64,000 bases of DNA, from NCBI RefSeq assembly GCF_900215375.1, contig NZ_OBEF01000008.1, positions 81,783 to 145,782 on the forward strand. Direction: 5' to 3'. Source of the DNA: Enterobacter sp. CC120223-11 (GTDB taxonomy: Bacteria > Pseudomonadota > Gammaproteobacteria > Enterobacterales > Enterobacteriaceae). This document shows, one piece after another, positions 9,961-19,206 of this stretch. The notes beneath the pieces were generated by a model. That model searched no databases, was not told the DNA's origin, and saw nothing but the letters and a program-made list of their open reading frames with translations. Positions within the stretch are counted from its first letter, which is position 1, and every line of letters starts with the position of its first letter. A program made the translations under genes and the position numbers.

Positions 9961-9967
9961 ATTTTTT

Positions 9968-9991
9968 GCCCCGCTTTTGCGGGGCTTTTTT
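9968..9991 (+). terminator. marRAB intrinsic terminator
   Basis: The GC-rich stem GCCCCGC / GCGGGGC with a TTTT loop is followed by six Ts, directly after marB. The convergent eamA gene ends 10 bp further on. Confidence 0.92.
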
Positions 9992-10000
9992 CTGTTCGCG

Positions 10001-10900
10001 CTATCCCTGCACCGCCTTCGCCCGCCGAATACGCAAGCCAAACACGTTGATATAAAGCCCGCCCATAATCAGCACTGCGCCCAGCAGCTGTAATGTTGAA
10101 AGCGTTTCACCCAGCAGCAATGCCGCACTAGCAATGCCAACCACCGGCACCAGCAAAGAGAGCGGCGCCACGCGCCAGGTTTCATAGCGTCCCAGCAGCG
10201 AACCCCAGATGCCGTAACCGATAATCGTCGCCACAAACGCGAGATAGACCAGCGACAAAATCGTGGTGAGATCGATGTTTACGAGGCTCTGAACCATGGC
10301 CTCGGGCCCATCCAGCAGATAAGAGGCGAGCATGAACGGCAGGATGGGGATCAGCGCGCTCCACACCACCAGCGACATCACCGCCGGGCGCGTTTCATGC
10401 TGCATAATTTTCTTGTTGAATATGTTGCCGCAGGCCCAGCTAAACGCTGCTGCCAGGGTCAGGAAGAAGCCGAGCATCGCCACATGCTGTCCGTTGAGGC
10501 TGGCTTCAATCAGCACCAGCACGCCAAAGACGGCAAGCGTAATACCCGCCAGTTGCTTGCCCTGCAAACGTTCACCAAAGACAAACGCGCCAAGAATGAT
10601 TGTGAAGAACGCCTGCGCCTGAAGCACCAGAGAGGCGAGCCCGGCAGGCATGCCAAACTTAATCGCACTGAACAGGAACGCGAACTGGCCGAAGCTGATG
10701 GTAAGACCATAGCCAAGCAGCAATGAGAGTGGAATCTTTGGGCGTGCGACAAAGAAAATGGCAGGAATGGCAACCAGCATAAAGCGCAAACCGGCCAGCA
10801 TCAGCGGCGGCATATTGTGCAGCCCGACTTTAATGACCACAAAATTGAGTCCCCAGACTACCACCACCAACAGCGCCAACAACCCGTCTTTCCGCGTCAT
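10001..10900 (-). CDS. eamA: Cysteine and O-acetylserine exporter EamA (YdeD)
   Basis: This is an inner-membrane DMT-superfamily exporter with ten TM segments in two EamA repeats. It has 299 residues, as in E. coli. In E. coli it exports cysteine-pathway metabolites. The N-terminus (VVVVWGLNFVVIKVGLHNMPP) and the GYGIWGSLLGRYETWRVAPL block near 230 are conserved. It is convergent with marB, and a ribosome-site-like GGCAGGG precedes the ATG. Confidence 0.94.
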   Translation of the reverse strand: MTRKDGLLALLVVVVWGLNFVVIKVGLHNMPPLMLAGLRFMLVAIPAIFFVARPKIPLSLLLGYGLTISFGQFAFLFSAIKFGMPAGLASLVLQAQAFFTIILGAFVFGERLQGKQLAGITLAVFGVLVLIEASLNGQHVAMLGFFLTLAAAFSWACGNIFNKKIMQHETRPAVMSLVVWSALIPILPFMLASYLLDGPEAMVQSLVNIDLTTILSLVYLAFVATIIGYGIWGSLLGRYETWRVAPLSLLVPVVGIASAALLLGETLSTLQLLGAVLIMGGLYINVFGLRIRRAKAVQG

Positions 10901-11097
10901 ACCCTGCCTCTGAATTATTAAATTTTTGTAAACAGATTCAAGGTAACGAAAAAAATGCGCGGAGAACAGATCATTATTTCTGGCAGGCAGTCAAGGCACT
11001 GATGGATAAATTGGGATCTATACAAGCCCCCTTATGGCGTGATAATCCTGATACGGCACAACACCATAATCATAAAAGCACATGTCGGGCAGGAAAA

Positions 11098-12291
11098 ATG
11101 AATCCCTCTGTTAAACGTTCAACCTCAGCGTTGCTGGCGTCGTCGTTGCTGTTAACCATCGGCCGCGGCGCCACGCTGCCGTTTATGACCATCTACCTGA
11201 CGCGCCAGTACGGCATGAGCGTCGAAGCCATCGGCTATGCGCTGACAATAGCCCTGACCGTCGGGGTTTTCTTCAGCCTGGGCTTTGGCATCCTGGCGGA
11301 TAAGTTCGACAAAAAACGCTATATGATCGTCGCCATTCTGGCCTTTATCGCAGGATTTGCAGCGATCCCCCTGGTCAACAACGTCACGCTGGTGGTGTTT
11401 TTCTTCTCGCTGATTAACTGCGCCTACTCGGTGTTTTCTACCGTGCTAAAAGCCTGGTTTGCCGACGTGCTGAGCATCGGCGAGAAGGCGCGCATTTTCT
11501 CGCTCAACTACAGTTTTCTGAATATCGGCTGGACCGTGGGGCCGCCAATTGGCACCTGGCTTGTGATGTACAGCCTGCAATTGCCCTTCTGGCTTGCCGC
11601 CGTGTGCGCCGCCTTCCCGCTGGTGTTTATTCAGTTTTACGTTCAGCGCACAGTGGTGAGTGGTGAAGAGAAAGTCACCCCCGTCTGGCAGCCTTCGGTG
11701 CTGCTGAAAGATAAAGCGCTGTTCTGGTTTACGCTTTCCGGGCTGCTGGCCTCCTACGTCGGTGGGTCGTTCGCCACCTGCATCTCACAGTACGTGCTGA
11801 CGGTGGCGGATAACGCCGATTTCGCGCAAAAGGTTGTTTCTGTGGTGCTGCCAGTCAACGCCGTGGTCGTGGTCAGCCTGCAATATATTGTTGGCCGTAA
11901 AATCACGCCCGGTAACATTCGCCCGCTGATGGTCGTGGGCACGCTGTGCTTCCTGCTGGGTCTTGGCGGATTTATTTTCTCCGGTGAGAACCTGGTGTAC
12001 TGGGGCATTGCCGCCGCCGTATTTACCATCGGGGAGATCATCTACGCGCCAGGCGAATACATGCTTATCGACAACATCGCCCCGCCGGGAATGAAGGCGA
12101 GCTATTTTTCCGCTCAGGCGCTGGGCTGGCTGGGTGCCGCGGCTAACCCGATGATCACCGGGATCATTCTCACGTCACTGCCTGCCTGGACGCTGTTCGC
12201 CATCATGATGCTCGCCATCGTCCTGGCCTGGCTGATGATCCTGCGCGGAATGAGCGTCAAAACGTGGGATGCAGAACTGAAAACCGCCTGA
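11098..12291 (+). CDS. ydeE: MFS exporter YdeE (dipeptide/amino-acid efflux)
   Basis: This is a twelve-TM inner-membrane transporter linked in E. coli to export of dipeptides and arabinose. I start it at 11098 (MNPSVKRSTSALL), which has AGGA five bases upstream and reproduces the E. coli N-terminus. The product is 397 residues against 395. An in-frame extension to 11002 has no support. LLTIGRGATLPFMTIYL and GILADKFDKKRYM (the MFS loop motif) are conserved. Confidence 0.93.
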   Translation: MNPSVKRSTSALLASSLLLTIGRGATLPFMTIYLTRQYGMSVEAIGYALTIALTVGVFFSLGFGILADKFDKKRYMIVAILAFIAGFAAIPLVNNVTLVVFFFSLINCAYSVFSTVLKAWFADVLSIGEKARIFSLNYSFLNIGWTVGPPIGTWLVMYSLQLPFWLAAVCAAFPLVFIQFYVQRTVVSGEEKVTPVWQPSVLLKDKALFWFTLSGLLASYVGGSFATCISQYVLTVADNADFAQKVVSVVLPVNAVVVVSLQYIVGRKITPGNIRPLMVVGTLCFLLGLGGFIFSGENLVYWGIAAAVFTIGEIIYAPGEYMLIDNIAPPGMKASYFSAQALGWLGAAANPMITGIILTSLPAWTLFAIMMLAIVLAWLMILRGMSVKTWDAELKTA

Positions 12292-12298
12292 TAACGCT

Positions 12299-13120
12299 TC
12301 AGCCAGAAGCAATCCAGTGCTCGATTTTGGCTTTGCTCTCAGCGTTTGCCGGATTGAAAACCATCATCGTCAGATCCGGCCGGCCTTCGACCGCAAAGGT
12401 GGAAAACTCCAGGGCAATCGACCCGATTTGTGGATGACGCAGCCGCTTTACGCCTTCTCCATGCCCGGCTACGTCGTTATTGCGCCAGTAGCGGGCGAAG
12501 TCGTCACTCTGCGCGGTAAGCTCCTCTACCAGCCGATCGATTTCTGCAGAAGCCCCAAGGCGCGCGGCGTCCGCCCGAAATGCATTAACGACGAGTCGGG
12601 CAACACCTTCCCAGTCTTCCTGCATTTCCCGGGCCTCTGGATCGGTAAACAACAGGCGCAGAATGTTGCGCCTCTGCGGCGGAAGCTGCCCGTAATCCTT
12701 CAGCACCACCGCCGCCGGGTGATTCCACGCCACCACATCCCAGGTGGCGGTTTTAATGATTGCAGGAATGGTCAGGCTCTCCAGCACGCGCTGCAGCCTT
12801 GGCGTGATGCTGTCGGACAGACTCACGCGGTTTTCCGGCGGATGACCAAAAGCGAGGATAAACAGATGATCGCGTTCCGGCGACGTTAGCCGCAGCCCGG
12901 CAGCAATGCGGTTCAGCACCTCACGCGACGGCGCGCCCCCGCGGCCCTGTTCAAGCCAGGTGTACCAGGTGGGGCTTATGCTGGCGAGCTGGGCCACCTC
13001 TTCACGCCGCAGACCCGGCGTACGTCTGCGGCCGGGCATAAAACCAAACGAGGCCGGGTCCAGCCCCAGTCGGCGGGCCCGTAAAAACTCACCCAGCGGA
13101 TTATCAGAAAGCAGAGTCAT
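12299..13120 (-). CDS. XRE-type regulator with MmyB-like ligand domain
   Basis: This 273-residue regulator has an N-terminal helix-turn-helix of XRE type (about 8-70, with TPGLRREEVAQLASISPTWYTWLEQGRG) and a C-terminal PAS-like MmyB domain (about 105-265). Related regulators in enterobacteria and actinobacteria usually control an adjacent oxidoreductase and respond to a small ligand. It is divergent from the NAD-dependent epimerase/dehydratase gene, with a candidate operator between. Its 3' end lies 8 bp from ydeE. Ligand unknown. Confidence 0.85.
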   Translation of the reverse strand: MTLLSDNPLGEFLRARRLGLDPASFGFMPGRRRTPGLRREEVAQLASISPTWYTWLEQGRGGAPSREVLNRIAAGLRLTSPERDHLFILAFGHPPENRVSLSDSITPRLQRVLESLTIPAIIKTATWDVVAWNHPAAVVLKDYGQLPPQRRNILRLLFTDPEAREMQEDWEGVARLVVNAFRADAARLGASAEIDRLVEELTAQSDDFARYWRNNDVAGHGEGVKRLRHPQIGSIALEFSTFAVEGRPDLTMMVFNPANAESKAKIEHWIASG

Positions 13121-13149
13121 AGATTAGCCTGTTAATGTTTATACCCTGA

Positions 13150-13165
13150 TAAAGTCCCTACTTTA
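13150..13165. promoter_or_regulatory. Inverted repeat in the regulator/oxidoreductase gap
   Basis: TAAAGT-ccct-ACTTTA is a perfect 6-bp inverted repeat in the 99-bp gap between the divergent genes. It is the best candidate operator for the XRE-type protein. Confidence 0.5.
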
Positions 13166-13219
13166 ATAGTATGTGAATCGGGCCTACGCTGTCGTGGTAA
13201 ATCACTCAGGAGACAGGCT

Positions 13220-14116
13220 ATGCGTATTTTTGTAACGGGTGCGACAGGCTTTATTGGCTCACGCGTCGTATCAGCCCTGCTGACGCGAGGCTATCAGGTG
13301 ACGGGACTTGTCCGTTCGGAAGAAGCCGCCAGGCAGCTGGCCGACAAAGGTGCTACCGCTCAGCGCGGCACGCTGGAAGACCCGCAGGCGTGGCTGCCAG
13401 GTATTGATAACTGCGATGCGGTGATCCACACCGCCTTCGATCATGACTTCAGCCGTTTCGTGGAAAATTGTGAGAAAGACCGCCGCGTCATTCGCGCGAT
13501 GGGCTCCGTGTTGCAGGGCAGCCAGCGCCCTTTGCTCATAACCTCCGGCACCGGGATGGGCGATAACGGCGACGGCCAGCCAGCCCTTGAGCAGCATTTT
13601 AATCCAGCCCACCCCAACCCACGCGTGGCGTCGGAGCTTGAGGGCAATCAGCTTCTGGACTCCGGCATCGACGTACGCGTGGTTCGACTTCCACAGGTTC
13701 ACAACACGGAGCGCCAGGGCTTAATCAGCTATTACATCTCGCTTGCGCGTGACAAAGGTGTGGCGGCCTACATAGGTGAAGGTGAAAACGCCTGGTGTGC
13801 GGCGCACGTGGACGACGTGGCGGATCTGTATGTGAAGGTGCTGGCACATGGCGAACGTGGGAAACGTTACCATGCAGTAGCGGAGGAAAGCATTGCCTCT
13901 AAGCTGATTGCGCAAACCGTTGCTGAAGGTCTAAACATCCCTGCTATCTCGCTGAGTCAGGAACAGGCGGCAGACCATTTCGGCTGGTTCGCCGCCTTCG
14001 CCACGATAGATTTACGTGCCAGCGGCGAGTGGACGCGCCAGCAGCTCGGCTGGCAGCCTGAAGGCCAGGGGCTTATCGAGGATTTAAGCCGAATGGATTA
14101 CACAGCCCGGTCATGA
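13220..14116 (+). CDS. Extended SDR, NAD(P)-dependent epimerase/dehydratase family
   Basis: This is a 298-residue cytoplasmic protein with a Rossmann dinucleotide site GATGFIG at 7-13. The DAVIHTAFDHDF segment and the later ITSGTGMGDNG segment follow the extended-SDR layout. I do not see the usual Tyr-x3-Lys catalytic pair in the expected place, so it may belong to the atypical reductase-like branch. A ribosome site (AGGAG) precedes the ATG. It is likely controlled by the divergent XRE-type regulator. Substrate unknown. Confidence 0.85.
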   Translation: MRIFVTGATGFIGSRVVSALLTRGYQVTGLVRSEEAARQLADKGATAQRGTLEDPQAWLPGIDNCDAVIHTAFDHDFSRFVENCEKDRRVIRAMGSVLQGSQRPLLITSGTGMGDNGDGQPALEQHFNPAHPNPRVASELEGNQLLDSGIDVRVVRLPQVHNTERQGLISYYISLARDKGVAAYIGEGENAWCAAHVDDVADLYVKVLAHGERGKRYHAVAEESIASKLIAQTVAEGLNIPAISLSQEQAADHFGWFAAFATIDLRASGEWTRQQLGWQPEGQGLIEDLSRMDYTARS

Positions 14117-14122
14117 TCGCAG

Positions 14123-14148
14123 AGGCGGCCCGATCGCTCAGGCCGCCT
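14123..14148. terminator. Hairpin between convergent oxidoreductase and zinT
   Basis: An 8-bp perfect stem (AGGCGGCC / GGCCGCCT) with a 10-nt loop sits in the 38-bp gap between two convergent genes. It has no clear T-run on either strand, so it is a possible bidirectional terminator of modest quality. Confidence 0.5.
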
Positions 14149-14154
14149 GATGAA

Positions 14155-14793
14155 TCAGTGATGTAACATCTCGTCCACCACCTGATGCGCATGAAGCTGC
14201 TCAGGGTAGTAAGTAGGCCAGTTATCCATCTCTTTCAGCAGTTCAGCCTGCGATGTGTTTGCAGTGAAGATGTGGAAATGTTCAGCGTGACGCGGCGCGA
14301 TAGTGTGATCGCTGAACTGCACGAATTTTGGCGCAGCGCTATTGCTGTCGGTGCAGGTGAAAAGGTAACGAACGCCCTTCTTTCCGGAGGCATAAGTCAG
14401 AATTTTATAGCCGTCGTAGCGGTATTCGCAGGAAGCCGGTTTCTTGCCTTCCTCGTAAAATGCCATCACGTTGTTTTCAATCTCGATTTTCCCGATGGTT
14501 GTCTGGTATCCCGTCTGGTAATAGGCCTTGATTTGTTCAAAAGTTTTACTGCGATCTTTCTCTGCTTTTTTACGGAAAACCGGGTCCAGGTCGCCGCTTT
14601 TCCATAACGGATACACTGACTGCCAGATCCCATCCCAGTCGGAAAGCGGGCGATCCTTCACGTCTGCGTCAGCGAATATGCCTTCCGCCGCTTTTTGTTC
14701 GGCCTCTGAGAGCGAATGTCCATGCGAATGCGCCAGTGCGCTGCCGCTGATGAGCAGCCCCAGAAAAGTAACAGCAAAATGTTTAATGACCAC
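14155..14793 (-). CDS. zinT: Periplasmic metal-binding protein ZinT (YodA)
   Basis: ZinT binds zinc and cadmium in the periplasm and helps ZnuABC when zinc is scarce. I start it at GTG 14793, which has AAGGA seven bases upstream. The result is 212 residues with a signal peptide ending SALA and a mature N-terminus HSHGHSLSE rich in histidine. The metal-site segment with EHFHIF lies near the C-terminus, and [12 protein letters not shown] matches E. coli. Reading further upstream to an ATG would run through the Zur operator and is rejected. In E. coli zinT lies elsewhere (yodA), so its place next to urt is a local arrangement. Confidence 0.93.
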   Translation of the reverse strand: MVIKHFAVTFLGLLISGSALAHSHGHSLSEAEQKAAEGIFADADVKDRPLSDWDGIWQSVYPLWKSGDLDPVFRKKAEKDRSKTFEQIKAYYQTGYQTTIGKIEIENNVMAFYEEGKKPASCEYRYDGYKILTYASGKKGVRYLFTCTDSNSAAPKFVQFSDHTIAPRHAEHFHIFTANTSQAELLKEMDNWPTYYPEQLHAHQVVDEMLHH

Positions 14794-14823
14794 GAGAGTT
14801 CCTTCGGGTTGAAGTAAAAATGC

Positions 14824-14842
14824 AATGTTATAATATAACATT
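14824..14842 (-). promoter_or_regulatory. Zur box of zinT
   Basis: AATGTTATA-A-TATAACATT is a perfect 9-1-9 palindrome that matches the E. coli Zur consensus core. It ends 31 bp before the zinT start, so zinc-bound Zur would cover the promoter and repress in zinc-replete cells. Confidence 0.92.
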
Positions 14843-14863
14843 AAATACGGCAACCCGATCGCA

Positions 14864-15562
14864 TCAAATCGTCACCATCCCTCGCACACCGTCGCTTTCC
14901 ATGTTTTCGCCACGGCCCTGCTGGACAATGGTCCCGCGCGACATCACCAGATACTGATCGGCAAGTCCGGCGGCAAAATCGTAGAACTGCTCCACCAGCA
15001 AAATAGCCATATCCCCACGTCGCGCCAGCTCCCGAATAACCTCGCCAATCTCCTTGATGACCGACGGCTGAATACCCTCCGTGGGTTCATCAAGGATCAG
15101 CAGCTGTGGCCGACTCGCCAGCGCCCGCCCAATGGCCAGCTGTTGCTGCTGGCCGCCCGACAGGTCGCCGCCGCGACGCTGCTTCATTTCCCGCAGCACA
15201 GGGAAAAGCTGATAAATATCCTCCGGCACCTTGCCCGAGTCGCGCGCAGAGAAACGGGACATTCCCAACAGCAGATTTTCCTCCACCGTCAGCCGCGGGA
15301 AGATCTCACGCCCCTGCGGCACATACGCCATACCGGCCTGCACGCGCTGGTGCGGTTTACGCTGAGTGATATTGGCATTTTGCCAATTCACCGTGCCGCT
15401 GCGGGCCGGAATCAGCCCCATCAGGCACTTCAGCAAAGTTGTTTTTCCGGCGCCGTTGCGCCCCAGCAGACAGGTGATTTCGCCTGGTTTCGCGGTAAAG
15501 CTCACGCCACGCAGAATATGGCTCCCGCTGTAATACTGATGCAGTTCCTGAATCTCTAACAT
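14864..15562 (-). CDS. urtE: Urea ABC transporter ATPase UrtE
   Basis: This is one of two cytoplasmic ATPases of the urea importer, of LivF type, with 232 residues. The Walker A motif GRNGAGKTT is at about 34-42. The signature [12 protein letters not shown] and Walker [11 protein letters not shown] follow, with the usual switch histidine region. It is the last gene of the urt operon, 9 bp after urtD. The [12 protein letters not shown] stretch after Walker B is characteristic of UrtE rather than LivF. Confidence 0.92.
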   Translation of the reverse strand: MLEIQELHQYYSGSHILRGVSFTAKPGEITCLLGRNGAGKTTLLKCLMGLIPARSGTVNWQNANITQRKPHQRVQAGMAYVPQGREIFPRLTVEENLLLGMSRFSARDSGKVPEDIYQLFPVLREMKQRRGGDLSGGQQQQLAIGRALASRPQLLILDEPTEGIQPSVIKEIGEVIRELARRGDMAILLVEQFYDFAAGLADQYLVMSRGTIVQQGRGENMESDGVRGMVTI

Positions 15563-15571
15563 GCATACTCC

Positions 15572-16369
15572 TTAGCGCCCAAGATAGACCTCGATCACCT
15601 GTTCGTTGGCCTGCACTTCGCGAAGCGATCCTTCGGCAAGCACCTGACCCTGATGCAGTACCGTGACGCGGTCGGCGATGGTTTCAACAAACCCCATGTC
15701 GTGCTCAACCACCATCAGCGAGTGCCGCCCGGAAAGCGTGCGAAACAGCTCGGCAGTGTACTCCGTTTCTGCATCGGTCATGCCCGCTGCCGGTTCATCG
15801 AGCAGCAGCAGGTGCGGCTCCTGCACCAGCAGCATGCCAATTTCCAGAAACTGTTTTTGCCCGTGAGACAGTAGACCTGCCCGGCGGGCACGATCCCCTT
15901 CCAGACGCAGCAGTTGCAGGGTTTCGTCGATTTTGTCCTGCTGCTCGCCGCTGAGCTTTGCCCGCAGACTCGCCCACACAGATTTGTCGCCGTGCATTGC
16001 CAGTTCGAGGTTCTCCGCCACCGTCAGAGCTTCAAACACTGTTGGCTTCTGGAATTTTCGCCCGATCCCCCGGCGGGCGATGGCAATGGGGCTCAGCGTC
16101 ATCAGATCCACGGACTGATCGTATATCGCCCTGCCACTCTGGGGCCGCGTTTTGCCAGTAATCACGTCCATTAGCGTGGTTTTGCCTGCGCCGTTGGGGC
16201 CAATCACGCAGCGCAGCTCGCCCACGCCAATCTGCAATGAGAGGTTGGTCAGCGCCTGAAAACCGTCAAAATTGACGTTGATTTGCTCCAGTTGCAGCAC
16301 AGGATCGGTCTGCTCTCGATAGCGGTCGCCCGGCAGCTGGCGGGTAAAAAGCCCTTCATCGGGTTGCAT
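15572..16369 (-). CDS. urtD: Urea ABC transporter ATPase UrtD
   Basis: This is the second ATPase of the importer, of LivG type, with 265 residues. It has Walker A GPNGAGKTT, an altered signature LSHGQKQFLEIG (typical of UrtD, where livG-type proteins have LSGG or LAYG), and Walker B LLLLDEPAAG. Its start overlaps the urtC stop by one base (TAATG), which implies coupled translation. Confidence 0.92.
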   Translation of the reverse strand: MQPDEGLFTRQLPGDRYREQTDPVLQLEQINVNFDGFQALTNLSLQIGVGELRCVIGPNGAGKTTLMDVITGKTRPQSGRAIYDQSVDLMTLSPIAIARRGIGRKFQKPTVFEALTVAENLELAMHGDKSVWASLRAKLSGEQQDKIDETLQLLRLEGDRARRAGLLSHGQKQFLEIGMLLVQEPHLLLLDEPAAGMTDAETEYTAELFRTLSGRHSLMVVEHDMGFVETIADRVTVLHQGQVLAEGSLREVQANEQVIEVYLGR

Positions 16370-17442
16370 TATTTGTCTCCTTTACGCAGCAGGCCGATGA
16401 CGCCACGTGGCAGAAACAGCGTCACCACGATGAATATCAGGCCGAGAAACAGCTGCCAGTATTCCGGCATCGCCACGGTGAACAAGCTCTTCGCACCGTT
16501 CACCAGTCCGGCACCTAAAATCGGCCCTATCAGCGTGCCGCGCCCGCCGAGCGCCACCCAGATAGCGGCCTCAATCGAGTTGGTCGGCGACATTTCGCCA
16601 GGGTTGATAATGCCGACCTGCGGCACGTACAGCGCCCCAGCCAGGCCGCACAGCACGGCGGACAGCGTCCAGACCAGCAGCTTGAAGCCGCGCGGGTCGT
16701 AGCCGCAGAACATCAGGCGGTTTTCCGCATCGCGCACCGCCGTAAGAATGCGGCCAAACTTGCTGCGGGCAAGCAACATGCCGACGGCCAGCGTCGCCAG
16801 CAGCAGAATGACGGTCGCCAGAAACAGTGCGGCCCGCGTGCCTGTGGCGGTCACCGGGAAGCCCAGAATGGTGGTGAAGCCAGTAAAGCCGTTATTGCCG
16901 CCGAATCCGGTTTCATTGCGGAAAAACAGCAGCATGCCCGCGTAGGTCAGCGCCTGAGTCATGATGGAGAAATAGACGCCTTTGATTTTCGAACGGAAGG
17001 CAAACCAGCCAAAAATCAGCGCCAGCAGGCCGGGTACCAGCACCACCAGCAGCATGGCCCACGCAAAGTGCTGCGTACCCCACCAGAACCACGGCATTTC
17101 GTTCCACGACAGGAAGGACATAAACGCGGGCAGACCGTCGCCCGCAGCCTGACGCATCAGGTACATCCCCATCGCATAGCCACCGAGCGCAAAGAAGAGT
17201 CCGTGCCCCAGCGACAGCATCCCGGCGTAGCCCCACACTAAATCGAGCGCAACGGCCACCACCGCATAGCAGAGAATTTTCCCCACCAGCGTCAGCGTCC
17301 AGGTGGACACCGCCAGCGGATGCGAGGCGGGCAGCAGCGCCAGAAACGGCATCAGCAGCAGCGCCAGGCAAATCAGCCCGCCAATCCAGCGCAGCGGGCG
17401 CGGAGCCCGGCGGGCAAGCGTTAAGGTTAATGGCTGGCTCAT
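16369..17442 (-). CDS. urtC: Urea ABC transporter permease UrtC
   Basis: This LivM-type inner-membrane permease has 357 residues and about ten hydrophobic segments. The WGYAGMLSLGHGLFFALGGYAMGMYLM block is the branched-chain-type permease hallmark, here with the UrtC-specific GGYAMGMYLMR. Its ATG overlaps the urtB stop by one base (TGATG). It pairs with UrtB to form the channel. Confidence 0.92.
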   Translation of the reverse strand: MSQPLTLTLARRAPRPLRWIGGLICLALLLMPFLALLPASHPLAVSTWTLTLVGKILCYAVVAVALDLVWGYAGMLSLGHGLFFALGGYAMGMYLMRQAAGDGLPAFMSFLSWNEMPWFWWGTQHFAWAMLLVVLVPGLLALIFGWFAFRSKIKGVYFSIMTQALTYAGMLLFFRNETGFGGNNGFTGFTTILGFPVTATGTRAALFLATVILLLATLAVGMLLARSKFGRILTAVRDAENRLMFCGYDPRGFKLLVWTLSAVLCGLAGALYVPQVGIINPGEMSPTNSIEAAIWVALGGRGTLIGPILGAGLVNGAKSLFTVAMPEYWQLFLGLIFIVVTLFLPRGVIGLLRKGDK

Positions 17443-19007
17443 CAGTCAATGACCCTCCCTTTCAGCGCAAACAGCCCCTGCGGACGTTTCTGAATAAACA
17501 GAATAATCAGCACCAGAATCAAAATTTTGCCGAGCACCGCGCCCATTTGCGGCTCGAGGATTTTATTGAAGATCCCAAGCCCGAATGCCGCCGCCACGCT
17601 GCCTGCCAGTTGGCCGACGCCGCCGAGCACCACCACCAGGAAGGAGTCAATAATGTACCCCTGTCCAAGCTCTGGCCCGACGTTGCCCAACTGAGAAAGC
17701 GCCACCCCGCCGAGCCCGGCGATACCGGAGCCGAGCCCGAAGGCCAGCATGTCGACGCGCCCGGTCGGCACGCCGCAGCAGGCGGCCATCGCACGGTTTT
17801 GCGTCACTGCCCGCACGCGTAGCCCAAGACGGGTTTTGTTGAGAATGAGCCAGGTGAAGAACAGCACCAGCAGCACAAAGCCAATCACCACGATGCGATT
17901 CCACGGCAGGATCAGATTCGGCAGCGCCTGAATGCCGCCGGAAAGCCAGGCGGGGTTGGCCACTTCAACGTTCTGCGCGCCGAACAGCATGCGCACCAGT
18001 TGGATAAGCATCAGGCTGATGCCCCAGGTGGCCAGCAGCGTTTCCAGCGGACGACCATAAAGGTGGCGAATAACCGTGCGCTCCAGCAGCATGCCAATGC
18101 CGCCGGTTACCACAAAGGCGACCGGCAGCGCCAGCAGCGGGTAAAAGGCCAGCCACTGCGGCGCAAACTGGCTCAGCGCCTGCTGCATAAGCCAGGTGCT
18201 GTACGCCCCGAGCATCAGCATTTCGCCGTGGGCCATATTGATAACGCCAAGCAGGCCATAGGTGATGGCGAGCCCCAGCGCCGCTAACAGCAGAATCGAG
18301 CCCAGAGAGATGCCCATAAACGCCTGGCCGAGAATATCGCCCCAGAACAGACGATGCTGAATCTGCTTCAGGCTCTCCGCCGCCGCCGCGCGCACGCTGG
18401 CATCCGGCTCGTGTTGTGCATCGATGTAAGGCTGAAGTCGGGCTTCGGTTTCAGGATCTGCCGAGTGGCCGAGCAGCGTCATTGCCTGCCTGCGCACCGC
18501 GGCATCCGGACTGGTGAGCTGCAAATTGGCGAGCGCCAGTTCCAGCTGCTGCTTAACGCCTTCGTCCGTTTCTGCGGCCAGACGTTTTTGCAGCATCGGC
18601 AGCAGATCGGGCGAAGCATCTCGCTGGAGTGTTTTCGCCGCTGCCAAACGCTGAGTGACACTGTCACTTACAAGCTGATGTGTTGCCAGCGCGCCCGCCA
18701 CCAGATTGCGCAGGCGGTTGGTCAAACGCACCGGTTTTAATTCTCCCTCCGGCTTCGCCGTGGAATCCAGCGCGTGAGGTTCACCGTTATCAACGGCAAA
18801 AGCATGGCGGGCGCTGTCACTACGCAGCGTCTCGGTGCTCAGCGCCTGCAATAAGGGCAGCCGCTGCGGCTGCGGGTCGGCGGCCCACTTCTCCAGCATC
18901 GCCGACTGCTGGCTGCGGTTCGCGGCCACAAAGTCATCCGCGTCACCTGCATGGGCAAAACACGGCAGCAGCCAGGCAACGATAAGCAGCCTGCGAATCA
19001 ATGTCAT
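17442..19007 (-). CDS. urtB: Urea ABC transporter permease UrtB with exported N-terminal domain
   Basis: This LivH-type permease has 521 residues. A signal-like N-terminus (1-20, ending CFAHA) leads into a periplasmic helical domain of about 210 residues, then come eight TM segments from about residue 230 (GITYGLLGVINMAHGEMLMLGAY region). The extra N-terminal domain is a known trait of UrtB. The start at 19007 has a perfect AAGGAGG site. A longer frame up to 19100 runs into the repeats and is rejected. Confidence 0.93.
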   Translation of the reverse strand: MTLIRRLLIVAWLLPCFAHAGDADDFVAANRSQQSAMLEKWAADPQPQRLPLLQALSTETLRSDSARHAFAVDNGEPHALDSTAKPEGELKPVRLTNRLRNLVAGALATHQLVSDSVTQRLAAAKTLQRDASPDLLPMLQKRLAAETDEGVKQQLELALANLQLTSPDAAVRRQAMTLLGHSADPETEARLQPYIDAQHEPDASVRAAAAESLKQIQHRLFWGDILGQAFMGISLGSILLLAALGLAITYGLLGVINMAHGEMLMLGAYSTWLMQQALSQFAPQWLAFYPLLALPVAFVVTGGIGMLLERTVIRHLYGRPLETLLATWGISLMLIQLVRMLFGAQNVEVANPAWLSGGIQALPNLILPWNRIVVIGFVLLVLFFTWLILNKTRLGLRVRAVTQNRAMAACCGVPTGRVDMLAFGLGSGIAGLGGVALSQLGNVGPELGQGYIIDSFLVVVLGGVGQLAGSVAAAFGLGIFNKILEPQMGAVLGKILILVLIILFIQKRPQGLFALKGRVID

Positions 19008-19035
19008 GGTCGCCTCCTTTGAACGATTCATTTTT

Positions 19036-19168
19036 AACGAGGAATCCACTGCGCTCACCCTCACCCCAACCCTCTCCCTAAGGGAGAGGGAGAAAACCAC
19101 AGCACTTCAGCTACAGAGCGCACCTGAACATTTCCCTCTCCCTATGGGAGAGGGTCAGGGAGAGGGGG
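19036..19168. repeat. Paired palindromic intergenic repeats inside the urt operon
   Basis: Two copies of a 21-bp palindrome, CCCTCTCCCTaAGGGAGAGGG (19070-19090) and CCCTCTCCCTaTGGGAGAGGG (19134-19154), are flanked by further CCCTC/GGGAG words. Such units are scattered in intergenic DNA of many gammaproteobacteria. They lie between urtA and urtB, where they can form strong RNA stems that favour urtA expression over the rest of the operon. Confidence 0.8.
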
Positions 19169-19206
19169 AATGCAGGGCCAATAACCTTTGCTCCCCCGTT
19201 CGCCAA

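Noticed and set aside
14794..14853. N-terminal extension of zinT from an upstream ATG
   Set aside because: It would place the Zur palindrome inside the coding sequence and precede a good GTG start with its own ribosome site and signal peptide.
19036..19168. CRISPR or insertion-sequence ends
   Set aside because: Only two palindromes, no spacer regularity, no transposase frame and no target duplication.
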